A stretch of 64,000 bases of DNA, taken from Bacteroidota bacterium (GTDB lineage: Bacteria > Bacteroidota > Bacteroidia > Chitinophagales > Chitinophagaceae). Shown here piece after piece: positions 16,588-25,193 of this stretch. The notes beneath the pieces were generated by a model. That model was not told the origin of the DNA. It saw only the letters and a program-made list of their open reading frames with translations, and did not search any database. A program made the position numbers and the translations under genes. The stretch lies in NCBI GenBank assembly GCA_023430465.1, contig JAEZAM010000036.1, forward strand, positions 12,314 through 76,313, written 5' to 3'. Position 1 is the first letter of the stretch. Every line of letters begins with the position of its first letter.

Positions 16588-19500
16588 ATGAAAAATTCAA
16601 TGATCATCACGGGTAAATGGAAGACCTGTATGATGCTATTTTTTTCCTTCCTGCTTCTGTCGAGCCAGCTCGCTGCACAGCAGCCGGCACGAAGGATCAC
16701 AGGTAAGGTGACGGCACAAACTTCCGGTGCCATCATTCCCGGTACGACGGTTTCGGTAAAGGGAACGAGAAACATTACCACCACCGATAACAATGGTAAC
16801 TATGCCATCGATGCGGCTACGGGTGAGACGCTTGTTTTTACTTCGGTCGGCTATGCTGTGCGTGAAGAAAAGGTAGGCGCTTCATCGATTATCGACATTG
16901 CCCTCACGCAGGATTTCGTGAACATGCAGGATGTGGTGGTGATAGGGTATGGATCCATGAAGAAAACCGATCTCAGCAGTTCGCAGGTAACCGTTACATC
17001 TGCTGATCTTCAGAAAACGATCAACACCAGTTTTGACCAGGCATTACAGGGCCGCGCAGCCAACGTGTTCGTGAGCCAGAGCAGTGCTCAGCCAGGTGCT
17101 GCTCCTTCTGTGGTCATACGCGGACTGAACTCCCTCACGGGCAGCACGCAACCGCTTTATGTGATTGATGGGGTGCAGATCAAACCTGACAATGTATCCG
17201 ACGGTCCTTATAATCATCCATCGGGCTTTTCCAACATATTATCCGCTATCAACCCGGATGACATCGAAACCATCAATATCCTCCAGGGCCCGGCAGCTAC
17301 TGCAATCTTCGGTGCAGCCGGTGGATCAGGTGTAGTGATGATCACCACTAAAAAAGGAAAGGCAGGCGAATCAAAGGTTACGTTGAGCACACTGCTTACC
17401 ATGCAGGACCGGCCCGAAGAAATCGCCATGATGAAGCTGCCCGATTATGCACGATTCCGCAACGAGATGGAACGTGCCGGCGGTATGCCCAGTGAAGTGA
17501 CATATGCTGACCCCACCGTGCTCGGCCCCGGCACCAACTGGCAGGATGCGCTCTATCGCCGCACGCTGCTGCAGAAGCATGCGATCTCCCTGAGTGGTGG
17601 TACAGACAAAACACATTTCTATCTTTCGGGTGAATATTTCAACCAGGAAGGTATTGCACCTGGATCAGGCTTTCAACGGTATGCCACGCGACTCAACCTG
17701 GACAACCAGGCACGGCACTGGCTCAAGGTCGGCGTCAACCTTACCGCCGCGCAAACAAAAGAAAAAGTAAACACAACCAATGCGGGCATCATCCAGCTTG
17801 CTCTCCAGCAGAATCCAGGTGTGCCGGTAAAAAACCCCGATGGTAGTTGGGGTGGGCCCGCCACCACGCAGTTTCAGTACACCAACCCGGTGATGATCGC
17901 GAACATTTACAATGATTATAATAAATCGACCTCGGTAATCGGCGGCCTTTATGCCAATGTAAACCTGGCCAAAGGTCTTGTGTGGTACAATGAGTCAAAC
18001 GGAAGTCTCCAGTACACAAATTACTATTCATTCCATCCCGGTTATACTGCCGGTGGTTTCATCGTACCCCAATCCGCTGCCACATCCAGCAGAACAGCGG
18101 GTAACAACTACTGGTGGAATTTCAATACGCGCCTCCAATATGACCTGCGCCTGGAAAAGCATGCCTTTACATTTATGGCAGGGCACGAGGCACAAGCCTG
18201 GCAGTATGAAGGTCTAAGCGGATCACGGACCAATTTCATCACCAACACCGTGGAAGAACTTTCCGGTGGTGATGCCAGCAGCATCTCCAATGTAAGCAAT
18301 AACAGTAACCGGGGTGACGGCGCAGCGGAATCTTACTTCGGTCGGATCAACTATGTGTTCAATGATAAGTATATCCTGCTCGGTACCATGCGTGCGGATG
18401 GAGCTTCGAGCTTCGGCCCTGACAAGCGCTGGGGCTATTTCCCTGCCGTGGCTGCTGCATGGAAAATCTCCGAAGAGAACTTTATGAAATCGCTCAGCAG
18501 CGTCAATGAATTGAAACTCCGGGTTGAGTACGGTCTGTCTGGTAATCGCAGCATTGGCGGTGGAGGTATATTCGCCATCCTGCAGACAGTTCCTACGGCC
18601 TGGGGCCCTGGTTTCCTTTCCCAAAATTTCAACAACCCATTGCTGCAATGGGAAACAGCCAAGACCACCAACATCGGTCTTGACCTGCACATGTTTAACA
18701 ATCGCCTGGAAGTAATCGCCGATGCCTATGTCAAGAATCTCACTGACCTGCTCATCGTTGCACCGGATGCATACACCTATGGCGGAGATATCTCTTACTC
18801 TCCCGGCTACCTGCAATGGCCCACTACCAATGCCGGTGGTATGCGTAACCGCGGTTTTGGTATCACTGTTAATACTGTCAACATCAGCAACAAGGACCTG
18901 ACCTGGAAGACCGGACTCAATGTATCAGTGGATCGCAATAAAATCACTAAGCTTCCCGCACCTATCAATCCTGTATGGGGTGGTACTACGTATCAATTCC
19001 AGACACAGCAGGGCGCTACGGCCAGCCTGATCATGGGCTATATCGCTGAAGGTCTTTTCCAGGACCGGGAAGATATTGCAACGCATGCCGTGCAGACTGC
19101 CAATGGTGTGATGACCATCAGCCCCACACAGGGCACATGGGTGGGTGATATCAAGTTCAAAGACCTGAACAAAGACGGCGTCATCAATCAGCTCGATCGC
19201 ACAGTGATTGGCAATCCATGGCCGAAATTCACATTCGGCTTCAACAACGCGCTCAGTTATAAGAATTTTGATTTGAATATCTTCTTCACCGGATCTTCCG
19301 GCAATGATATCTTCAATTTTCCTCGTTACCAGAATGAGATACCAGGTAATAACGGCACGTTCGGTAACTACTATTATTCGGCGAGAAATTTTGCCATTCC
19401 CAGCAGCTATAACGTAGCAGATGCGGCAACGGTTACCCTGACCAATCCGGGTGCCAACATTCCGCGTATCGCTCCCGGTGATCCGAATGGCAATAACCGA

Positions 19501-19773
19501 ATCAGCAGTTGGTTCGTGGAAGATGGGTCATACATCCGGTTGAAGAATATCTCGTTGAGCTACAGTCTGCCCTCGCGCCTGGCATCAAAGATCTCGATGC
19601 GTGGTTTGCGTGCAACGGTGAGCGCCCAGAACCTGTTTACCATCACGAACTACAGTGGTTATGATCCCGAGATCGGAATGGTGACGTATGGCGGCACTAT
19701 CATGGCTGGTCTCGATTCGGGCCGGTATCCGTCCGTACGCTTTTATTCATTTGGTCTGACCGCCGATTTTTAA
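16588..19773 (+). CDS. SusC/RagA-family TonB-dependent outer-membrane transporter
   Basis: This 1061-residue protein has a signal peptide (to about residue 32, SSQLAAQQ). A carboxypeptidase-like regulatory domain follows (RRITGKVTAQTSGAIIPGTTVSVKGT), then the SusC-typical segment VVVIGYGSMKKTDLSSSQV. The plug domain contains GRAANVFVSQSS, VVIRGLNS and PLYVIDGV, followed by a long beta-barrel. It would import the oligosaccharide across the outer membrane with TonB energy. It lies 27 bases after the GH31 gene and 18 bases before its SusD partner, so the three are one operon. It ends in SFGLTADF, the usual final strand with terminal phenylalanine. Confidence 0.96.
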   Translation: MKNSMIITGKWKTCMMLFFSFLLLSSQLAAQQPARRITGKVTAQTSGAIIPGTTVSVKGTRNITTTDNNGNYAIDAATGETLVFTSVGYAVREEKVGASSIIDIALTQDFVNMQDVVVIGYGSMKKTDLSSSQVTVTSADLQKTINTSFDQALQGRAANVFVSQSSAQPGAAPSVVIRGLNSLTGSTQPLYVIDGVQIKPDNVSDGPYNHPSGFSNILSAINPDDIETINILQGPAATAIFGAAGGSGVVMITTKKGKAGESKVTLSTLLTMQDRPEEIAMMKLPDYARFRNEMERAGGMPSEVTYADPTVLGPGTNWQDALYRRTLLQKHAISLSGGTDKTHFYLSGEYFNQEGIAPGSGFQRYATRLNLDNQARHWLKVGVNLTAAQTKEKVNTTNAGIIQLALQQNPGVPVKNPDGSWGGPATTQFQYTNPVMIANIYNDYNKSTSVIGGLYANVNLAKGLVWYNESNGSLQYTNYYSFHPGYTAGGFIVPQSAATSSRTAGNNYWWNFNTRLQYDLRLEKHAFTFMAGHEAQAWQYEGLSGSRTNFITNTVEELSGGDASSISNVSNNSNRGDGAAESYFGRINYVFNDKYILLGTMRADGASSFGPDKRWGYFPAVAAAWKISEENFMKSLSSVNELKLRVEYGLSGNRSIGGGGIFAILQTVPTAWGPGFLSQNFNNPLLQWETAKTTNIGLDLHMFNNRLEVIADAYVKNLTDLLIVAPDAYTYGGDISYSPGYLQWPTTNAGGMRNRGFGITVNTVNISNKDLTWKTGLNVSVDRNKITKLPAPINPVWGGTTYQFQTQQGATASLIMGYIAEGLFQDREDIATHAVQTANGVMTISPTQGTWVGDIKFKDLNKDGVINQLDRTVIGNPWPKFTFGFNNALSYKNFDLNIFFTGSSGNDIFNFPRYQNEIPGNNGTFGNYYYSARNFAIPSSYNVADAATVTLTNPGANIPRIAPGDPNGNNRISSWFVEDGSYIRLKNISLSYSLPSRLASKISMRGLRATVSAQNLFTITNYSGYDPEIGMVTYGGTIMAGLDSGRYPSVRFYSFGLTADF

Positions 19774-19791
19774 TCGAAAACCTACAACATT

Positions 19792-21414
19792 ATGAAAAAG
19801 TCAATTTTATATATCACCCTGGTCACTGGCCTGTTCGCCGCCACTGGCTGTAAAAAGGATTTTCTTGACCGCCCACCGATCGATCAACTTACCTCCGGTA
19901 ATTTCTATACCACCGATGAAGAAGTGTATGCAGGGACAGCTCCGTTGTACAACATCGTTTGGTTTGATTATAATGACAAAGCCTTCCTGGCATTTGGCGA
20001 AGCCCGTGGAGGTAATCTGAATTCAAATGACCGTACGGCTTACATCCAGCATGCGCCATCGGCAACAGACAACGGCGCCTTGCTCCCCGCGTACAAGTCA
20101 TTCTACAAGATCATTGCTCAAAGCAATATCACCATGAATTCCATCTCGAAGGGCGGGGCCGGCGTTTCGGATGCCGTACGGAAGGCGGGCCTCGGCGAGT
20201 GCCGCTTTATGAGAGCAATGGCTTATTTCTATCTCGTGGTAAACTGGGGTGCCGTACCGATCGTATATGATAACGTTGCCCAGCTTGGACAGCCGCCTGT
20301 AAAGAATAATATTGAGGACGTCTGGAAGTTCATCATCATGGACCTGAAGTTTGCAGCAGCGAATCTTCCAGCGACACCTGCCGCGCAGGGACGGGTTACC
20401 AAATGGTCGGCTGAAGGAATGCTTGCCAAAGCTTACCTCTATCGTTCAGGTTATGGTGCATCTGCAGGATCACGCAATCAGCAGGACCTTGATTCAGCGG
20501 CCTTTTATGCAGGTGATGTGGTGCGCAACAGCGGACTGACACTTTATCCTGACTATGCAGGTCTGTTCAGGAGTGCCACCAACAACAGCTCCAATAACAA
20601 TCCCGAAAGCCTGTTTTCTATCCAATGGATGCCATTCAGCCAGCCATGGGGAATCAATAATTCATTCCAGGCATACATGGCTTTCGAATCAGCTATCCCA
20701 AATACAGGTGACGGCTGGGGTGCTGCCCAGGGAGTTTCCGCTGATGTGGTGAAATACTTTCTTGCGCACCCCGATGATTCTATTCGCCGCAAGCAGACGG
20801 CTATGTTCAACGGTGACACTTATCCTGAACTCAAGCAGGCTTCCGGTGGATTGAACTATACGGTCACCAATATTTCCAATGTAAAAAAATACATCATTGG
20901 TTCTCCTGCAGACAATGGCAACAAGGGCGGATTTATGACAGCCTACATCAACACCTATATGTTGCGGCTTGCTGAGGTCTATCTCATTTATGCAGAAGCA
21001 CTGCTGGGCAACAATGCCACAACAACAAATGCGGATGCTCTGCAATATTTCAATGCTGTAAGGGAAAGAGTGAACCTGGCACCAAAGGCCCAGATTAGCT
21101 TTGCTGATATTTTTCAGGAGAAACGTGTGGAAACGATCATGGAGGGGAGCGCATGGTACGAGATAGTACGGTGGTATTATTTCGATCCGGCTGCTGCCAT
21201 GGCTTATGTTGCTGCACAGGATAAAGGAAATTATACACTTACCTGGAATGCCGGTACCAACAATCCAAGAGAGTATACAGCCGTATTTACTCCAGAGTAC
21301 TATCCTGTAACGGAGTCAACCTTATATCTCCCATATCCGGAAGCGGAACTGGTCACCGCGCCAAGCCTCGCCGGTCCGCCGCAGCCATTTGATTTCAGCA
21401 AACTGCCAGGTTAA
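19792..21414 (+). CDS. SusD/RagB-family glycan-binding lipoprotein
   Basis: This 540-residue lipoprotein has the lipobox TGCKKDFLDRPP at Cys20, the standard SusD start, followed by QLTSGNFYTTDEEV. Repeated helices contain GLGECRFMRAMAYFYLVVNWGAVPIVYD, the family's conserved TPR-like segment, and RLAEVYLIYAEALL and FNAVRERVNL near the C-terminus. It forms the lid over the SusC barrel and binds the glycan at the cell surface. Spacing to SusC is 18 bases and to the next lipoprotein gene 23 bases. Confidence 0.95.
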   Translation: MKKSILYITLVTGLFAATGCKKDFLDRPPIDQLTSGNFYTTDEEVYAGTAPLYNIVWFDYNDKAFLAFGEARGGNLNSNDRTAYIQHAPSATDNGALLPAYKSFYKIIAQSNITMNSISKGGAGVSDAVRKAGLGECRFMRAMAYFYLVVNWGAVPIVYDNVAQLGQPPVKNNIEDVWKFIIMDLKFAAANLPATPAAQGRVTKWSAEGMLAKAYLYRSGYGASAGSRNQQDLDSAAFYAGDVVRNSGLTLYPDYAGLFRSATNNSSNNNPESLFSIQWMPFSQPWGINNSFQAYMAFESAIPNTGDGWGAAQGVSADVVKYFLAHPDDSIRRKQTAMFNGDTYPELKQASGGLNYTVTNISNVKKYIIGSPADNGNKGGFMTAYINTYMLRLAEVYLIYAEALLGNNATTTNADALQYFNAVRERVNLAPKAQISFADIFQEKRVETIMEGSAWYEIVRWYYFDPAAAMAYVAAQDKGNYTLTWNAGTNNPREYTAVFTPEYYPVTESTLYLPYPEAELVTAPSLAGPPQPFDFSKLPG

Positions 21415-21437
21415 TTAGTCAAATCAAAAGCAAGTCA

Positions 21438-22640
21438 ATGAAAAAATATAATAGTATCCTGTTGCTGGCCGCATGTTTTATTCTTGCCGGAATCTTCACA
21501 GGATGTAAAAAAGATAATGGAGGCGGCGGCCCGGTCATTTCATCGATCCGCGCCATTGCTCCCGCACCGAACGACAGCACGCTTACCCGTGCAGCACCGG
21601 GTCAGACCATCGTGATCCGTGGTGCAAACCTCGCGTCAGCCACGCAGATTTATTTCAATGGTTACCAGTCTGCATTTAATTCAGCCCTGTTTGCCGACAA
21701 CAATATCGTTGTTACGATACCCGCTGATATGCCATTTGCGTCACTGGACCAGTCACAACTGAACACCATCCGCGTGGTTACACCGGAAGGTGAGGTTACG
21801 TATTCCTTCCCGATTGAACCGCCGGCACCTGTGGTGCAGTCGATGACCAATGAGATGGCAGTAGCTGGCGAACGCGTCACACTGTTCGGAAATAATTTCT
21901 TCTTCATTGACAAGGTGGTATTTCCCGGAGGCATTGAAGTAGCAACAGATATTTCCACGAACGCTTCAGGGACCACGCTTGATGTTACTGTTCCCGCGGG
22001 GATTACCACAGGCGGCCCACTCGAGGTGGTGAACCGTTACGGGACAGGCGTTTCTTTGTTGCGGTTCAACGATATGGTGACAGGCATGCTCTGCAATTTC
22101 GACAATGTCAATACACTCAACAACTGGGCAGGTGTGGGCATTTCAAGTGATGCATCCCTGTTTCCGGGTAATCGTGGCACTTTTGCGCGTATGACTGTGA
22201 GCGGCATCGCCGCGGGCGACTGGGCCTGGTATGGTGGCGGCAGATCCATCAATGTGGAAATACCTGGTACCTGGGTTCCTGTTGCGAGCCTGGGAGAGTC
22301 AACGGATAACTGGGCTGTGAAATTCGAGATCAATACACGCGTGCCCTGGAAGAATGGATCGCTGCTGGTCACCAAGGACTATAGCTGGAGCTACATGCAC
22401 CGTCTTCAGCCCTGGCAGCAGTCCGGCGAGTACACGTCCAACGGCTGGAAGACCATCGTAATGCCACTGAGCCAGTTTAAGACTGCAGATGGTACAGGCA
22501 ACCCTCCGCCGAATATCGAGGCAGTAGTTGGCAGCAGCGGAACAGGTGGCATCAATATTTTTCACATCAACGCCGGTACGACCGTGATTGAAAATTTTGA
22601 CCTCGGCATCGACAACCTTCGTGTTGCAAAGATGAAATAA
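21438..22640 (+). CDS. IPT/TIG-domain surface glycan-binding lipoprotein
   Basis: This 400-residue lipoprotein has a lipobox ending TGCKKDNGGGG, with a run of glycines that would help display it on the surface. Two IPT/TIG-like domains follow: APGQTIVIRGANLASATQIYFNGYQS and AVAGERVTLFGNNFFFIDKVVFPGG. The C-terminal half (from about residue 210: GMLCNFDNVNTLNNW) resembles the glycan-binding part of SusE/SGBP-B-type proteins. Position directly after susD matches the surface glycan-binding protein of many PULs, including xyloglucan loci. A strong terminator follows, so this is the last gene of the main operon. Confidence 0.85.
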   Translation: MKKYNSILLLAACFILAGIFTGCKKDNGGGGPVISSIRAIAPAPNDSTLTRAAPGQTIVIRGANLASATQIYFNGYQSAFNSALFADNNIVVTIPADMPFASLDQSQLNTIRVVTPEGEVTYSFPIEPPAPVVQSMTNEMAVAGERVTLFGNNFFFIDKVVFPGGIEVATDISTNASGTTLDVTVPAGITTGGPLEVVNRYGTGVSLLRFNDMVTGMLCNFDNVNTLNNWAGVGISSDASLFPGNRGTFARMTVSGIAAGDWAWYGGGRSINVEIPGTWVPVASLGESTDNWAVKFEINTRVPWKNGSLLVTKDYSWSYMHRLQPWQQSGEYTSNGWKTIVMPLSQFKTADGTGNPPPNIEAVVGSSGTGGINIFHINAGTTVIENFDLGIDNLRVAKMK

Positions 22641-22669
22641 GGATAGTTTCATATAAGCAGGCAATCGTT

Positions 22670-22698
22670 AGCAGCCCGTTTCGACGGGCTGCTTTTTA
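22670..22698 (+). terminator. Rho-independent terminator after the SusCD operon
   Basis: The 10-bp stem AGCAGCCCGT / ACGGGCTGCT (22670-22679 and 22684-22693) closes a TTCG tetraloop and is followed by a T run. It separates the GH31-SusC-SusD-IPT operon from the GH2 gene. Confidence 0.92.
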
Positions 22699-22736
22699 TT
22701 ATCATAAATTGCAAACTCAACTCTTATAATTTTTCT

Positions 22737-25145
22737 ATGCGGAATATACTGGTGTTGTTATTTATTACCTCATTTGCAATTCATACGAATGCGCAATCCT
22801 TAAACCGGGTGAGCTTCAATGATGGCTGGTCATTTCACCTCGGTGACAGCAGCAGTGATTATAAAAAAGATGGCAGCAAGTGGAAATGGCGCAAGGTGAA
22901 TGTGCCACACGATTGGAGCATTGAGCTGCCATTTGATAAAAACAGTCCTGCAGGCATCGGTGGCGGCGCTTTGCCCGGTGGCGTGGGCTGGTACCTGAAA
23001 GCATTTGTGGTGCCGGCCGGCGATAAAGGGAAAGTTATAAGGATTGGCTTCGATGGCATCTATTGCAATAGCGAGGTTTGGATAAATGGTCATTTCCTGG
23101 GTAAGCGTCCCAACGGCTATTCTTCATTTGAATATGATGTAACGGATCACGTAAAATTTGGTGCCATCAACAAGGTGCTGGTAAAGGCGGATAATTCCAG
23201 GCAGCCGAATTCGCGGTGGTACTCCGGGTCAGGCATTTATCGCAATACCTGGATCACTACGACGGACAGGCTAAGGTTCGATTACAATGGAGTCCGGGTT
23301 ACAACAAAAAACTTCAAAGAGTCCGGTTCTTCTGTTATCAGTGCAACAGCCTCGATTCTAACCCCGGGTGCTGCTCTCGCAAATTGTTTCGTCGAGTTTA
23401 CTGTACAGGATGCAGCAGGCAAGGTGCTTGCCAACTCCCGCTTCCGCGCGGGCCGGCAATCATCATTCGATTTCTCCACCAATCTCACTATCCAAAATGC
23501 GCGCTACTGGACTGTAAATGATCCGTACCTGTATAAACTGATCGTAACCCTGATCAAAGATGGAAAAGCTACCGATAAATATGCTGTCAATGTCGGTTTG
23601 CGTGATTTTAGGTTCGACATAGATAAAGGATTTTTTCTCAATGATCAGCCAATAAAGATCAGGGGTGTATGCAATCACCATGATCTGGGTTGCCTGGGGA
23701 CAGCCGTAAACCGATCGGCGCTCCGCCGGCAGTTGGAGATTCTGAAAGCGATGGGTTGCAATGGCATCCGCACCTCGCATAATCCTCCTGCACCTGAACT
23801 CCTGGATCTCTGCGATGAAATGGGATTTCTCGTCATGAATGAATCGTTTGACATGTGGGCCCGGCCGAAGAATAAATTCGACTACCACCGTGATTTCAAT
23901 GAGTGGTCAGACAGGGACCTCGCCGATTTCATCATCCGCGACAGGAATCATCCATCAGTGGTGATGTGGAGCCTGGGCAATGAAATTCCGGAGCAATGGT
24001 CAGAGGGTAGTGATAGTTCAGGGGCAGTGATCCTTCGGCGTTTGCATAACCTGGCAAAAAAACTCGATCCTACCAGGCCCACGATGACCGCCAATAATGA
24101 AGTGGGTCCATGGAATAAATTGCTGGCTTCGAAGATCGCAGATATCAATGGATATAACTACAATCACCATAAATGGGACAGTGCCATCATTGCGTGGCCG
24201 GGCAAGCCCTTCATTGTAACGGAGTCCGTATCGGCGTTACAGACCCGGGGCCATTATGATTTTCCAGCCGATAGCCTTCGTATCTGGCCGGCAAGATGGG
24301 ACCTGCCAGTGGAAAATGCGAATGCAGATCATACCTGCTCCGCATTTGATAATTGCCGCACACCCTGGGGCAGTACGCATGAGGAGTCGCTTATTGAACT
24401 GGAAAAGTATCCGCACGTATCCGGTATGTTTGCCTGGACAGGTTTTGATTATCTTGGTGAGCCAACGCCTTATGGATGGCCTTCCCGGAGCTCTTATTTC
24501 GGCATCATCGATCTTGCCGGTTTTCCGAAAGATGTTTATTATCTCTACCAGAGTATATGGACTGATAAACCGGTACTCCATCTTTTTCCGCACTGGAACT
24601 GGAAGCCGGGTACCACAATCGATGTGTGGGCCTACTTTAATCAGGCCGATGAGGTTGAACTATACCTGAACGATGTATCGATGGGCGTTCGCCGCAAAAA
24701 CGATACGACAATGCACGTTTCCTGGAAGGTGCTCTACAGGCCGGGAACGTTGAAGGCCGTTTCAAGGAAGAATGGGAAGGTGGTCCTGGAGAAACAGATT
24801 CACACCGCCGGGCCGGCTGCATCCATCAGCGGACGGCTTTATGCAGACTCCATCAGCGCAGTAGCCGGAGACCTTGCATTCATCACGTTCTCTGTTGTGG
24901 ATGAAAAGGGCAACCTTGTACCGGATGCAGATCAACTACTGAAATTCAATGTAGATGGCGGAGAAATTGTTGGCGTTGACAATGGCTACCAGGCAAGCCT
25001 GGAGCCCTTCGTCGCGAATTATCGCAAAGCCTACAATGGTTTATGCCTGGCTGTTGTCCGTCCTGTGGCAGGCAGGAAAGAGGTGCGGATAACTGCTACC
25101 TCGCCAGGACTGAAATCTGTTTCAGTGCTGATCCATGTAAAATAA
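22737..25145 (+). CDS. GH2 glycoside hydrolase, probable beta-galactosidase
   Basis: This 802-residue secreted enzyme has a signal peptide (ending FAIHTNAQS). It shows the GH2 order of N-terminal sugar-binding domain, Ig-like domain and TIM barrel, followed by a DUF4982-like domain (residues about 615-690) and a further Ig-like domain. The acid/base is Glu416 in WSLGNEIPEQW. The nucleophile should be Glu496 in FIVTESVSALQTRGHYDFP, which matches the 'ETASxxxxRGxY' context of this GH2 branch. GH2 members with DUF4982 are mostly beta-galactosidases; beta-glucuronidase or beta-mannosidase cannot be ruled out by eye. It is expressed from its own unit, 39 bases after the operon terminator, and would remove terminal galactose in the periplasm. 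Confidence 0.87.
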   Translation: MRNILVLLFITSFAIHTNAQSLNRVSFNDGWSFHLGDSSSDYKKDGSKWKWRKVNVPHDWSIELPFDKNSPAGIGGGALPGGVGWYLKAFVVPAGDKGKVIRIGFDGIYCNSEVWINGHFLGKRPNGYSSFEYDVTDHVKFGAINKVLVKADNSRQPNSRWYSGSGIYRNTWITTTDRLRFDYNGVRVTTKNFKESGSSVISATASILTPGAALANCFVEFTVQDAAGKVLANSRFRAGRQSSFDFSTNLTIQNARYWTVNDPYLYKLIVTLIKDGKATDKYAVNVGLRDFRFDIDKGFFLNDQPIKIRGVCNHHDLGCLGTAVNRSALRRQLEILKAMGCNGIRTSHNPPAPELLDLCDEMGFLVMNESFDMWARPKNKFDYHRDFNEWSDRDLADFIIRDRNHPSVVMWSLGNEIPEQWSEGSDSSGAVILRRLHNLAKKLDPTRPTMTANNEVGPWNKLLASKIADINGYNYNHHKWDSAIIAWPGKPFIVTESVSALQTRGHYDFPADSLRIWPARWDLPVENANADHTCSAFDNCRTPWGSTHEESLIELEKYPHVSGMFAWTGFDYLGEPTPYGWPSRSSYFGIIDLAGFPKDVYYLYQSIWTDKPVLHLFPHWNWKPGTTIDVWAYFNQADEVELYLNDVSMGVRRKNDTTMHVSWKVLYRPGTLKAVSRKNGKVVLEKQIHTAGPAASISGRLYADSISAVAGDLAFITFSVVDEKGNLVPDADQLLKFNVDGGEIVGVDNGYQASLEPFVANYRKAYNGLCLAVVRPVAGRKEVRITATSPGLKSVSVLIHVK

Positions 25146-25146
25146 A

Positions 25147-25175
25147 AAAGGGGGAGCCGCAATGGCACCCCCTTT
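25147..25175. terminator. Bidirectional terminator between GH2 and the type IX cargo gene
   Basis: AAAGGGGGAGCC (25147-25158) pairs with GGCACCCCCTTT (25164-25175) around the loop GCAAT, with one A-A mismatch. A-rich sequence precedes it and the two genes are convergent, so it can serve both strands. Confidence 0.85.
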
Positions 25176-25193
25176 CAACCAGGTAAGGGTTGA

